64,000 nucleotides of DNA, from contig JAXIVH010000016.1 of NCBI GenBank assembly GCA_036785325.1, positions 5,940,667-6,004,666 of the forward strand, read 5' to 3'. This document shows, piece by piece, positions 47,270-59,589 of the stretch (its first letter is position 1; each line of letters begins with the position of its first letter). The notes below the pieces were generated by a model, which saw only the letters and a list, made by a program, of their open reading frames with translations, had not been told where the DNA came from and did no database searches. The position numbers were made by a program, and so were the translations under genes. The DNA is from Urophycis tenuis (taxonomy: Eukaryota; Chordata; Actinopteri; Gadiformes; Phycidae).

Positions 47270-49663
47270 CTCTAATGGAGAGTCTGGTTCATCCAGGATG
47301 CTCTTTTCACTCTGCATTCGCTGCATGGTCCCTGTAGAACTGGGGTCCATTACCAGAACGTTCTGACTGCCAGCGTTGCCAAACTTACAGTCACTCTTTC
47401 TGGAGTCAGTGGTCCTGCACACCTCGTAATTGTACACGTGCTGGAGAGTCCCTGTCCCCCCCAAAGTGTCTGAGTAACGTGGTGGATAATATGGAATCAC
47501 CGGGAGGTTGGAATGATACAGGATACGAGACTGTCTCCATCTGTAGATCTTCACTGATACAATCACCACTAAACACGTGATGAAGAGAAAGGAAACTACA
47601 GCCAGAGCCAAGACTAAGTAAAAAGTCAGGTTGTCATTGTACTCCTTGTCGTGTGTAAAGTCAGTGAACTCCGAGAGCACTTCAGGGAAGCTGTCCGCCA
47701 CCGCCACGTTAACAATGACTGTAGCTGAACGAGAGGGCTGTCCGTTGTCCTCCACTATAACAGTCAGTCTTTGTTTCACTGCATCTTTATCAGTGACTTG
47801 GCGGATGGTTCTTATTTCTCCATTCTGTAAGCCCACTTCAAACAGCGCCCTGTCTGTGGCTTTCTGGAGTTTATAGGAGAGCCAGGCATTCTGTCCAGAG
47901 TCCACATCAACAGCCACCACTTTAGTGACCAGATAGCCCATATCTGCTGAACGAGGCACCATTTCAGCTACCAAAGAACCACCAGTCTGGACCGGATACA
48001 GAACCTGAGGGGCGTTGTCGTTCTGGTCCTGGATCAGTATTTTCACACTCACATTACTGCTGAGGGGAGGAGAGCCTCCATCTTGAGCTTTAACACGGAA
48101 CTGAAAATCTTTAATCTGCTCGAAGTCAAAAGAGCGGACTGCATGTATAACTCCACTGTCAGCACTGACAGACACGTAAGAGGAGACGGGCACGCCGTTT
48201 AAAGAGGAGTCCTCTAATATGTAGGAGACACGCGCGTTCTGGTTCCAGTCAGCGTCTCTTGCGTTCAGTGTGAATATAGAGACACCCGGTGCGTTGTTTT
48301 CTACGATGTGTCCTTCGTATGACTTTTTGAAAAAGACCGGCGCGTTATCATTGACGTCGAGGATCTGTAGGGCGATTGTGACGCTGCTGGAAAGCGAAGG
48401 CACTCCCTCATCAGAACACGTCACACTGATATTATACTGGGACGCTTTCTCTCTGTCTAAATCACTGTCCGTCACTAAGCTGTAGAAGTTGTTAGAGGTC
48501 GACCTCAATGCAAAAGGAATGTCATCGTTTATGGAGCACTTCACTTTGCCATTTTCACCTGAATCTGCATCTTCTATGTTGATCATGGTGACGACTGTGC
48601 TCGGTTTAGCGTCTTCTGATATTACATTGGATTTAGACATTATGTGAATATCAGGTGTGTTGTCATTCACATCGATGACATCTACAATTAATTTACACGA
48701 GTCAACCAGCCCTCCCTCGTCACTAGCGCGTATATTTATTTCAAATGCTCGAGCTTTTTCGAAGTCAATATTGCCGCTTAACATCACATCGCCATTTTTT
48801 TCATTTACATCAAATATTCCGAGCGTGTGGTCTAACATACTTGAAACCGAGTACGTTATTTTTCCATTTTCTCCGTCGTCTGCATCCGTCGCAGTAACCG
48901 TAGTGACAGTCGTGCCTAACGGAGCGCCCTCTTTAATAGACGCTTTGTAAACAGACTGCGTAAAAACGGGAGCGTTATCATTGACGTCTAAAACAGAGAT
49001 CAGGATTTGCATTGTTCCAGACATCTGCGGCTCTCCGCCATCGACTGCCGTTAATACTAAAGAAAGGTGTTCATGTTGTTCTCTGTCGAGAGGTTTCTCT
49101 AAAACCATTTCTATGTTCTTAATATCTCCAGCTTGACTGTGTAATTTAAGGGCGAAGTTATCTGTTGGTTTTAGGACATATGTGCGTAATCCATTTGTCC
49201 CAACGTCAGAATCAATGGCCCTGTCTAATATGAATTTAGCTCCAGTTACAGCAGACTCGCTTATTCTAAATTTCACATCGCTCTTTTGGAAAACAGGGGA
49301 GTTATCATTCACGTCTGTAATCTCGATATTTATACTGTAAAATTCCATCGGATTTTCTAATATGATCTGGAAGTGGAGCGCGCAAGGCGTTGTTTGTCCG
49401 CATATCGCCTCTCTGTCGATCCTGTCTTTGATAACGAGGACTCCTCTTTCTCTATTCAGCTCGACATATTCGATGCTGTCACGGGTAAAAATCCGGGCTT
49501 TGCCTGACTTGAGTCTCTTCACATCCAAACCTAAATCCTGTGCTATATTACCGACTACAGAGCCTTTCGCCATCTCTTCGGGTATGGTGTAGCTGACCTG
49601 ACCGAGCACCGAGTTGAGACAGAAGATCCAGATAAATATAAGCAGCCCGACGTAACGTCCCAT
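47270..49663 (-). CDS. pcdhg: Pcdh-gamma variable exon, gamma-A-like, copy 2 (798 codons)
   Basis: I use the ATG at 49663. The reading frame is open further to a GTG at 49675 (GTG-ERT-ATG), which is not a plausible eukaryotic start, and copy 1 has no such extension. Six EC repeats, membrane segment and DSPLE tail follow the subfamily layout, with donor GTTAGA at 47269. It differs from copy 1 mostly in EC3 (SSMLDHTLGIFDVNEKNGD). EC4 is almost identical, so these two isoforms would be separated mainly by EC3. The element TGGACTGTGAGGGCCGCTA is 269 bases upstream. Confidence 0.95.
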
Positions 49664-49931
49664 TGTTCTTTCCACCGTGGCGTTGTATTCTCATGAAAAC
49701 GTAAATATCCGTTTGAGGCTTTAATATTCCACAAATGCTGAGTCTTTACACGTCGACAACAGCGTACACGTTGAACCAAAGAACCAAAGAAAGAAAGAAT
49801 GAACCAGCTTCACGATGGTTCTTGCTCCGTGTTAAGTGCAATGCGCTCGTCCATAGACGGGAACAAAAATCTAACCAATATGGTAGGAGGTTCTGCAAGA
49901 GATGGCCTTTTAACTGGAACATTCTGCCCTA

Positions 49932-49950
49932 TAGCGGCCCTCACAGTCCA
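49932..49950 (-). promoter_or_regulatory. CSE-like CGCT-core element of gamma-A-like copy 2
   Basis: Identical 19-mer to that of copy 1 on the minus strand, 269 bases before the ATG at 49663. The flank between it and the ATG is also highly similar to copy 1, so recent duplication contributes to the identity. No gene lies in 49951-50317. Confidence 0.6.
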
Positions 49951-50317
49951 AAAGGCACAATTACAATACATTGAAGTAAAACAATAACCATACTGGACTG
50001 GTAATAATCCTAACAACTAATGTGATATGAATTAAGAAAACGCTGTTTTGGCAGGACAAGATTCTGGAGCAAAATTTACTTAGGCCTATATAATGTAGCA
50101 AAGTTTTGAATTCTTTAAGAATAGATTTGTACTGAAATATATCTGGGGAAGATGTGATTAATTAACTCACCCTTTGGAACGCTGAATAATGAAAACAGTA
50201 GGCAAGTTAGAAATAGCCTGTCGATTCATAAAGTCAAAACAGTAGCTGTCCATGGTGCTATAAATGTGTGAAACGATGGATAAATACAAACAGAACATTC
50301 TGTCAGTGATATCTAAC

Positions 50318-52711
50318 CTCTAGTGGAGAGTCTGGTTCATCCAGGATGCTCTTTTCACTCTGCATTCGCTGCATGGTCCCTGTAGAACTGGGGTCCATTA
50401 TCAGAATGTTCTGACTGCCAGCGTTGCCAAACTTACAGTCACTCTTTCTGGAGTCAGTGGTCCTGCACACCTCGTAATTGTACACGTGCTGGAGAGTCCC
50501 TGTCCCCCCCAAAGTGTCTGAGTAACGTGGTGGATAATATGGAATCACCGGGAGGTTGGAATGATACAGGATACGAGACTGTCTCCATCTGTAGATCTTC
50601 ACTGATACAATCACCACTAAACACGTGATGAAGAGGAAGGAAACTACAGCCAGAGCCAAGACTAAGTAAAAAGTCAGGTTGTCATTGTACTCCTTGTCGT
50701 GTGTAAAGTCAGTGAACTCCGAGAGCACTTCAGGGAAGCTGTCCGCCACCGCCACGTTAACAATGACTGTAGCTGAACGAGAGGGCTGTCCGTTGTCCTC
50801 CACTATAACAGTCAGTCTTTGTTTCACTGCATCTTTATCAGTGACTTGGCGGATGGTTCTTATTTCTCCATTCTGTAAGCCCACTTCAAACAGCGCCCTG
50901 TCTGTGGCTTTCTGGAGTTTATAGGAGAGCCAGGCATTCTGTCCAGAGTCCACATCAACAGCCACCACTTTAGTGACCAGATAGCCCACATCTGCTGAAC
51001 GAGGCACCATTTCAGCCACCAGAGAACCACCAGTCTGGACCGGATACAGAACCTGAGGGGCGTTGTCGTTCTGGTCCTGGATCAGTATTTTCACACTCAC
51101 ATTACTGCTGAGGGGAGGAGATCCTCCATCTTGAGCTTTAACACGGAACTGAAAATCTTTAATCTGCTCGTAGTCAAAAGAGCGGACTGCATGTATAACT
51201 CCACTTTCAGCACTGACAGACACGTAAGAGGAGACGGGCACGCCGTTTAACGAGGAGTCCTCTAATATGTAGGAGACACGCGCGTTCTGGTTCCAGTCGG
51301 CGTCTCTTGCGCTTACTGTTAATACAGAGTGTCCCTGTAGGTTGTTTTCTGCAATGACTGCTTCATACGAACGTCGTTCAAAGACGGGCGAGTTATCGTT
51401 CACATCAGATATCTGCAAGGTGATCGTGACGCTGCTGGAAAGCGAAGGCACTCCCTGATCATCACACGTCACTGTGATATTAAACTGGGACGCTTTCTCT
51501 CTGTCTAGATCACTGTGCGTCACTAGGCTGTAAAAATTGTGCGATGTGGACTTCAATTCGAATGGAAGTCGATCGTTAATTCGGCAGTCTACCTTGCCGT
51601 TTTCCTCTGAGTCTGCATCTTCAATGCTTATCATGGTCACCACTGTGTTGGGCTCAGCGTCCTCTGACACTACTGTGGATTTAGACATAATGTGAATACT
51701 AGGTTTGTTGTCATTAACGTCCACGACATCCACAATGACCTTACAAGAGTCAACCAGCCCTCCCTCATCACTGGCGCGGATGTTTATCTGGAATGTTCGG
51801 GCTTTTTCGTAATCGATAATTCCCTGTAGCTTCACTTCGCCACTTTTCTCATTTACCGCAAACATTCCCCGTGTGTGATCTAACATTCGTGATACAGAGT
51901 ACGCGATTTTACCGTTCGAGCCATCGTCTGCATCGGTTGCAGTGACTGTAGCAACAATTGTTCCCAATTCTGCATTTTCTTTTAGAGAGACCTTGTAAAT
52001 ACGCTGCGTAAAAACGGGAGCGTTATCATTTGCGTCCAAAACAGAGATCAGGATTTGCATTGTTCCAGACATCTGCGGCTCTCCGCCATCGACTGCCGTT
52101 AACACTAAAGAAAGGTGTTCATGTTGTTCTCTATCGAGGGGTTTCTCTAAAACCATTTCTATATTTTCAGTGCCATCTGCCTGGTTATGCACATCAAGGA
52201 CGAAATTATCTGTTGGCTTTAGGACATACCTTTGTAACCCGTTAGTGGCCACATCGAGATCAATGGCTCTATCTAATATAAATCTAGCGCCAGCAACCGC
52301 TGACTCGCTGATTTTAAATTCGACATCGCTCTTTTCAAACACTGGAGCATTATCATTCACGTCTGTAATCTCGATACTTATACTGTAGAATTCCATCGGA
52401 TTTTCTAATATGATCTGGAAGTGGAGCGCGCAAGGCGTCGTTTGTCCGCATATCGCCTCTCTGTCGATCCTGTCTTTGATAACGAGGACTCCTCTTTCTC
52501 TATTCAGCTCGACGTATTCGATGCTGTCACGGGTAAAAATCCGGGCTTTACCTGACTTGAGTCTCTTCACATCCAAACCTAAATCCTGTGCTATATTACC
52601 GACTACAGAGCCTTTCGCCATCTCTTCGGGTATGGTGTAGCTGACCTGACCGAGCACCGAGTTGAGACAGAAGATCCAGATAAATATAAGCAGCCCGACG
52701 TAACGTCCCAT
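50318..52711 (-). CDS. pcdhg: Pcdh-gamma variable exon, gamma-A-like, copy 3 (798 codons)
   Basis: The ATG is at 52711, with donor GTTAGA at 50317. The signal peptide and EC1 are as in copies 1 and 2. From EC2 to the start of EC5 it is clearly more diverged: FVLDVHNQADGTENIE in EC2, a DANDN EC2-EC3 linker, SRMLDHTRGMFAVNEKSGE in EC3, and ERRSYEAVIAENNLQGHSV in EC5. It rejoins the group at RDADWNQNARVSYILEDSS. It is therefore the most distinct of the MGRYVG-type members in recognition domains despite identical ends. The CGCT-core element is 258 bases upstream. Confidence 0.95.
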
Positions 52712-52968
52712 TGTTCTTTCCACCGTGGCGTTGTATTCTCATGAAAACGTAAATATCCGTTTGAGGCTTTAATATTCCACAAATGCTCAGCCTTTACCCG
52801 TCGACAACAGTGTACGCGTTGAACCAAAGAAACAAAGAGCGATCCAGCTTCACGGTGTTTCGTGCTCCGTGTTAAATGCAATGCGCTCGTCCATAGTCGG
52901 GAACAAAATCTAACCGAAACGATAGGAGGTTCTTCACAAGATGGCCTTAACTAGAACATTCTGCCCTA

Positions 52969-52987
52969 TAGCGGCCCTCAGAGTCCA
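52969..52987 (-). promoter_or_regulatory. CSE-like CGCT-core element of gamma-A-like copy 3
   Basis: TGGACTCTGAGGGCCGCTA on the minus strand, one base different from copies 1 and 2, 258 bases before the ATG at 52711. Confidence 0.6.
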
Positions 52988-53256
52988 AAAGGCACAATTA
53001 CAATACATTTAAAATCAAACAATAATTAAATTGGACATGTATAGGCCCAATTATTGACGTGATATTTATTAAGACAAAGTGAATTTGCATTAAACAAATG
53101 TAAAGCAAACTTAACTTTCACATTAAACAAATATTTGAGTGAAAATATATGTGTGAACAGGGTGAGTCATTAACTCAGTCTTCAAAAAGGCATAACGTAG
53201 AATGAAGAAAACAATAACCAAGTTAGAAATAGCCTGTCGATATATAAAGTCAACAC

Positions 53257-53345
53257 AGTAGCTGTCCATGGTGCTAGGCATGAGTGAAGTGATGGAGCAA
53301 TTAAAACAGAACATTCTGTCAGTGATATCTAACCTCAAGAGGAGA
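53257..53345 (-). pseudogene. Relic 3' end of a lost gamma-A-like variable exon
   Basis: The minus strand shows CTCCTCTTGAG followed by the subfamily donor GTTAGA (exon end would be 53334). After it comes an intron flank that matches the one after copy 3 (GATATCACTGACAGAATGTT, then CAGCACCATGGACAGCTAC-like bases). Only about 12 bases of exon survive. Upstream, the sequence turns into a second copy of the 3' flank of the exon ending at 53439. The exon end matches that of copy 7 at 62600 (CTCTTGAG), not the usual CCACTAGAG. This looks like deletion of a variable exon between two 3' flanks. Confidence 0.65.
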
Positions 53346-53438
53346 TGATAGCCCACATCAATACAAAGGTGTAAAATGATAACTGTCAATGGTGCTTAAA
53401 AAAAACCCAACAACTGCATTTTGTCATTGATTTCTAAC

Positions 53439-55826
53439 CTCTAGTGGAGAGTCTGGTTCATCCAGGATGCTCTTTTCACTCTGCATTCGCTGCATGGTCC
53501 CTGTAGAACTGGGGTCCATTATCAGAACGTTCTGACTGCCAGCGTTGCCAAACTTACAGTCACTCTTTCTGGAGTCAGTGGTCCTGCACACCTCGTAATT
53601 GTACACGTGCTGGAGAGTCCCTGTCCCCCCCAAAGTGTCTGAGTAACGTGGTGGATAATATGGAATCACCGGGAGGTTGGAATGATACAGGATACGAGAC
53701 TGTCTCCATCTGTAGATCTTCACTGATACAATCACCACTAAACACGTGATGAAGAGAAAGGAAACTACAGCCAGAGCCAAGACTAAGTAAAAAGTCAGGT
53801 TGTCATTGTACTCCTTGTCGTGTGTAAAGTCAGTGAACTCCGAGAGCACTTCAGGGAAGCTGTCCGCCACCGCCACGTTAACAATGACTGTAGCTGAACG
53901 AGAGGGCTGTCCGTTGTCCTCCACTATAACAGTCAGTCTTTGTTTCACTGCATCTTTATCAGTGACTTGGCGGATGGTTCTTATTTCTCCATTCTGTAAG
54001 CCCACTTCAAACAGCGCCCTGTCTGTGGCTTTCTGGAGTTTATAGGAGAGCCAGGCATTCTGTCCAGAGTCCACATCAACAGCCACCACTTTAGTGACCA
54101 GATAGCCCACATCTGCTGAACGAGGCACCATTTCAGCCACCAGAGAACCACCAGTCTGGACCGGATACAGAACCTGAGGGGCGTTGTCGTTCTGGTCCTG
54201 GATCAGTATTTTCACACTCACGTTACTGTTGAGGGGAGGAGAGCCTCCATCTTGAGCTTTAACACGGAACTGAAAATCTTTAATCTGCTCGTAGTCGAAA
54301 GAGCGGACTGCGTGTATAACTCCACTGTCAGCACTGACAGACACGTAAGAGGAGACGGGCACGCCGTTTAGAGAGGAGTCCTCTAATATGTAGGAGACAC
54401 GCGCGTTCTGGTTCCAGTCAGCGTCTCTTGCTTTTACCGTGAATATAGAGAGACCTGGCGTGTTGTTCTCTACGAGATATGCCTCATAAGAATGTCTTTC
54501 AAACACTGGAAAGTTATCATTTACATCAGAGATCTGCAGCGTGAGAGTGACGCTACTGGTTAGGGAGGGTACTCCCTGATCACAACACGTCACTGTGATA
54601 TTATACGCAGATTCTCTCTCTCTGTCTAAATCGTTGTCCGTCACCAAACTGAAGAAACTGTTTGATGTCGCCTTCAAAATGAACGGCATGTTTTCATTGA
54701 TGACACAGTTGACTTTCCCATTCTCTCCCGAGTCTTGATCCTGAATGTTAATTATTGTTACGACAGTGTTGGGTTTGACGTTTTCTGATATAACGTTTGA
54801 TTTAGACATTACATTAATTACAGGCGTATTGTCATTCATGTCAACTATATCAACAATTAATTTACAAGTATCAGTTAGTCCCCCCTCATCACTTGCAAGT
54901 AAATTAACCTGAAATGTTTGTGCCATCTCAAAGTCAATCTTCCCCACTAAACGAACCTCTCCGTTGTCTTCATTCACTTCAAATACACGCCTTACTTCAT
55001 CCATTGTGTTTGTGATTGAATATATTACTTTTCCATTCAATCCGTGATCTGCATCGGAAGCACTGACCGTGGTCACCACCGTGCCTTTGGGGGAGTTCTC
55101 CGTCACAGTCGCTTTATAAATGGACTGCGTAAAGACAGGCGCATTATCATTGGCATCTAGCACAGTAATGAGAATCTGCATTGTTCCTGACATTTGTGGC
55201 TGTCCGCCGTCCACAGCCGTCAACACGAGAGACATATGCTCGTGTGTTTCCCGATCGAGAGCTTTCTGTAAAACCATCTCGACATTTTTCGATCCGTCTG
55301 CTTGATTGTGCAATTTAAGGACGAAATTATCAGAAGGCTTCAGTACGTAATTCTGCAGATCATTATTGCCAACGTCTAAATCCACAGCTCTTTCCAAAAA
55401 GAATTTCGATCCAACGCCTGCAGATTCACTAATTTTGAATTTCATTTCGGGTTTCTCAAAGGTTGGGGAATTATCGTTAATGTCTGTGATCTCGATAGAT
55501 ATGCTGAAAAATTCAATGGGATCTTCTAATATAATTTGAAAATGTAACGAACAAGGCGTCGTCTGTTTGCAAAGCCCCTCTCTGTCTATTCTGTCTTTGA
55601 TCAGAAGGACTCCGCGTTCTTTATTCAATTCAATGTAAACGGTGCTATCACCGGAATAAACACGAGCTCTACCTGACGAGAGTCTGTTGATATCTAAGCC
55701 TAGATCCCGTGCTATATTTCCCACTAAAGACCCTATCGCCATTTCCTCAGGAATGGTGTAGCTGATCTGTCCGAGCACCGAACAAACGGAGACGACGGAG
55801 ACGAGGAGCAATACTTGCTGCGCCAT
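53439..55826 (-). CDS. pcdhg: Pcdh-gamma variable exon, gamma-A-like, copy 4 (796 codons)
   Basis: The ATG is at 55826 (MAQQVLLLVSVVSVCSVLG, a 19-residue signal peptide). The frame stays open upstream to a GTG at 56099, but this adds about 90 residues without a family match and is rejected. Six EC repeats, membrane segment and DSPLE tail, with donor GTTAGA at 53438. EC1-EC4 belong to a second type within the subfamily (DINRLSSGRARVYSGDST; CKQTTPC; DANDN EC2-EC3 and DMNDN EC3-EC4 linkers). I count only six amino-acid differences from copy 6, which lies exactly 6151 bases away. A variant CGCT-core element is 244 bases upstream. Confidence 0.95.
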
Positions 55827-56069
55827 CGTTTTCCTGGATATTTCCGAAAGAAGGTGAAACAACGCTTCAATCCGCTGAACCACAGGCCGTTTTAAAAAGG
55901 CACATGCTCTCAAGAAATAAAAGATAATGTTCCCAAAGTCCAAGAAATATATCCGATGGTCTTTGTTCCCGAGATCGTCGTCCTTCTCTATCAGAAATGC
56001 TGTGCTTTGTGCGTCTGGGCAACAAAAAAGAAGCTTCACATCTGAACTAAAGTGAAACACGCTGGCCAA

Positions 56070-56088
56070 CAGCGGCCCTAAGAGCCCA
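56070..56088 (-). promoter_or_regulatory. CSE-like CGCT-core element of gamma-A-like copy 4
   Basis: TGGGCTCTTAGGGCCGCTG on the minus strand, 244 bases before the ATG at 55826. It keeps the AGGGCCGCT core of copies 1-3 although the rest of this promoter is unrelated to theirs, so the core stands out as constrained. The interval 56089-56458 is A/T-rich without a gene. Confidence 0.62.
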
Positions 56089-56458
56089 GAGCGCAACACT
56101 ACAGAAACATGAAATTAAGCGAATTTATCTTCCTATTTATTTCACGACGGACACGCATTTTTACATTCCCATAGTACTGATACGATTACAAAAAATAGAA
56201 TATAATTATTCATGATTGAATAAATACACATCAACATTAAAATAAATTTTAAGGTTAAATATATTGTGAAAACATTCAGCAAAGCTATCTATGATGCAGG
56301 TATGGCCTTTGTTAGGTAACTGGATTGGACGATTGGATCCCTCTCAGCAGTATTGCTGCTATCCAAGGTTCTGAAATGACTTCTGTTCATGTAGTTAACA
56401 TGTCTCCATTATGTACATTTGGCAGTCAACAAACTTTGAATTCAGTATCACTTCTAAC

Positions 56459-58858
56459 CTCTAGTGGAGAGTCTGGTTCATCCAGGATGCTCTTTTCAAT
56501 CTGCATTCGCTGCATGGTCCCTGTAGAACTGGGGTCCATTATCAGAACGTTCTGACTGCCAGCGTTGCCAAACTTACAGTCACTCTTTCTGGAGTCAGTG
56601 GTCCTGCACACCTCGTAATTGTACACGTGCTGGAGAGTCCCTGTCCCCCCCAAAGTGTCTGAGTAACGTGGTGGATAATATGGAATCACCGGGAGGTTGG
56701 AATGATACAGGATACGAGACTGTCTCCATCTGTAGATCTTCACTGATACAATCACCACTAAACATGTGATGAAGAGAAAGGAAACTACAGCCAGAGCCAA
56801 GACTAAGTAAAAAGTCAGGTTGTCATTGTACTCCTTGTCGTGTGTAAAGTCAGTGAACTCCGAGAGCATTTCAGGGAAGCTGTCCGCCACCGCCACGTTA
56901 ACAATGACTGTAGCTGAACGAGAGGGCTGTCCGTTGTCCTCCACTATAACAGTCAGTCTTTGTTTCACTGCATCTTTATCAGTGACTTGGCGGATGGTTC
57001 TTATTTCTCCATTCTGTAAGCCCACTTCAAACAGCGCCCTGTCTGTGGCTTTCTGGAGTTTATAGGAGAGCCAGGCATTCTGTCCAGAGTCCACATCAAC
57101 AGCCACCACTTTAGTGACCAGATAGCCCACATCTGCTGAACGAGGCACCATTTCAGCCACCAGAGAACTACCAGTCTGGACCGGATACAAAACCTGAGGG
57201 GCGTTGTCGTTCTGGTCCTGGATCAGTATTTTCACACTCACATTACTGCTGAGGGGAGGAGAGCCTCCATCTTGAGCTTTAACACGGAACTGAAAATCTT
57301 TAATCTGCTCGTAGTCAAAAGAGCGGACTGCATGTATAACTCCACTGTCAGCACTGACAGACACGTAAGAGGAGACGGCCACGCCGTTTAAAGAGGAGTC
57401 CTCTAATATGTAGGAGACACGCGCGTTCTGGTTCCAGTCGGCGTCTCTTGCGTTCAGTGTGAATATAGAGACACCCGGTACGTTGTTTTCTACGATGTGT
57501 CCTTCGTATGACTTTTTGAAAAAGACCGGCGCGTTATCATTGACGTCGAGGATCTGTAGGGCGATTGTGACACTGCTGGAAAGCGAAGGCACTCCCTCAT
57601 CAGAACACGTCACACTGATATTATACTGGGACGCTTTCTCTCTGTCTAAATCACTGTCCGTCACTAAGCTGTAGAAGTTGTTAGAGGTCGACCTCAATGC
57701 AAAAGGAATGTCGTCGTTTATGGAGCACTTCACTTTGCCATTTTCACCTGAATCTGCATCTTCTATGTTGATCATGGTGACGACTGTGCTCGGTTTAGCG
57801 TCTTCTGATATCACGTTGGATTTAGACATGATGTGAATATCAGGTGTGTTGTCATTCACATCGATGACATCTACAATTAATTTACACGAGTCAACCAGCC
57901 CTCCTTCGTCATTATTGCTTGCGCGTATATTTATTTCAAATGTTCGAGCGGCTTCGTAGTCAATATTGCCACTTAACGTCACATCCCCGTTTTTTTCATT
58001 AATTTCAAACATTCCAAGGGTGTAATCTAACATACTCGAAACCGAGTACGTTATTTTTCCATTTTCTCCGTCGTCTGCATCCGTCGCAGTAACCGTAGTG
58101 ACAGTCGTGCCTAACGGAGCGCCCTCTTTAATAGACGCTTTGTAAACAGACTGCGTAAAAACGGGAGCGTTATCATTGGCGTCTAAAACAGAGATCAGGA
58201 TTTGCATTGTTCCAGACATCTGCGGCTCTCCGCCATCGACTGCCGTTAATACTAAAGAAAGGTGTTCCTGTTGTTCTCTATCGAGGGGTTTCTCTAAAAC
58301 CATTTCAATGTTTTTGATATCTCCTGCGTGACTGTGTAATTTAAGGGCGAAGTTATCTGTTGGTTTTAGGACATATGTGCGTAATCCATTTGTCCCAACG
58401 TCAGGATCAATGGCCCTGTCTAATATGAATTTCGCTCCACTAACAGCTGACTCGCTGATTCTAAATTTCACATCGCTCTTTTGGAAAACAGGTGAGTTAT
58501 CGTTCACGTCTGTAATCTCGATACTGATACTGTAAAATTCCATCGGATTTTCTAATATGATCTGGAAGTGGAGCGCGCAAGGCGTCGTTTGTCCGCATAT
58601 CGCCTCTCTGTCGATCCTGTCTTTGATAACGAGGACTCCTCTTTCTCTATTCAGCTCGACATATTCGATGCTGTCACGGGTAAAAATCCGGGCTTTACCT
58701 GACTTGAGTCTCTTCACATCCAAACCTAAATCCTGTGCTATATTACCGACTACAGAGCCTTTCGTCATCTCTTCGGGTATGGTGTAGCTGACCTGACCGA
58801 GCACCGAGTTGAGATAGAAGATCCAGATAAATATAAGCAGCACGACGTAACGTCCCAT
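56459..58858 (-). CDS. pcdhg: Pcdh-gamma variable exon, gamma-A-like, copy 5 (800 codons)
   Basis: The ATG is at 58858 (MGRYVVLLIFIWIFYLNS), with donor GTTAGA at 56458. Standard layout of signal peptide, six EC repeats, membrane segment and DSPLE tail. It is two codons longer than copies 1-3 because of a six-base insertion in EC3 near plus 57911 (RASNNDEGG instead of RASDEGG). EC3 otherwise reads SSMLDYTLGMFEINEKNGD. Small replacements relative to its sisters include MTKGSVVG, NGVAVSS, TGSSLVAEM, PEMLSEF and QIEKSILDE. Its position corresponds to copy 3 in the duplicated two-exon unit, but its EC2-EC4 match copies 1 and 2. Confidence 0.95.
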
Positions 58859-59115
58859 TGTTCTTTCCACCGTGGCGTTGTATTCTCATGAAAACGTAAA
58901 TATCCGTTTGAGGCTTTAATATTCCACAAATGCTCAGTCTCTACCCGTCGACAACAGTGTACACGTTGAACCAAAGAAACAAAGAGCGATCCAGCTTCAC
59001 GGTGTTTCGTGCTCCGTGTTAAATGCAATGCGCTCGTCCATAGACGAGAACAAAATCTAACTGAAACGATGGGAGGTTCTGCACAAGATGGCCTTAACTA
59101 GAACATTCTGCCCTA

Positions 59116-59134
59116 TAGCGGCCCTCAGAGTCCA
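59116..59134 (-). promoter_or_regulatory. CSE-like CGCT-core element of gamma-A-like copy 5
   Basis: TGGACTCTGAGGGCCGCTA on the minus strand, identical to copy 3 and at the same distance (258 bases) from its ATG. Confidence 0.6.
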
Positions 59135-59397
59135 AAAGGCACAATTACAATACATTTAAAATCAAACAATTAAATTGGACAGGTAGGCCGAATTATTGAC
59201 GTGGTAGCTATAAAGACAAAGTTAATTTGCATTAAACAAATGTTAAGCAAAATTAACTATCACATTAAACAAATATTTGAATGGAAATATATGTGTGAAC
59301 GGGTGAATCGTTAACTCAGTCTTTGAAAAGGCATGCCGTTGAATGAAGAAAACAATAGGCAAGTTAGAAATAGCCTGTCGATATATAAAGTCAACAT

Positions 59398-59486
59398 AGT
59401 AGCTGTCCATGGTGCTAGGCATGTCTGAAATGATGGAGCAATTAAAACAGAACATTCTGTCAGTGATATCTAACCTCAAGAGGAGA
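59398..59486 (-). pseudogene. Second relic 3' end of a lost variable exon
   Basis: This is the counterpart of the relic at 53257-53345 in the other half of the 6.15-kb duplication. CTCCTCTTGAG is followed by GTTAGA (exon end would be 59475), and then by the same intron flank. Because both halves carry it, the exon was lost before the duplication. Confidence 0.65.
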
Positions 59487-59589
59487 TGATAGCACACATC
59501 AATACAAAGGTGTTAAATGGTTACTGTCCATAGTGCTAAAAAAAACAAACAACAACAACAAAAACTGCATTTTGTCATGGATTTCTAAC

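Noticed and set aside
49664..49675. M-E-R-T extension before MGRYVG in copies 2, 3 and 5
   Set aside because: The first codon is GTG in each case. The first ATG is at MGRYVG and agrees with copy 1.
55827..56099. N-terminal extensions of gamma-A-like copies 4 and 6 (to 56099 and 62250)
   Set aside because: They begin with GTG and encode about 90 residues before the clear signal peptide at MAQQVLLL, and sister exons lack them. The upstream region contains the promoter element.
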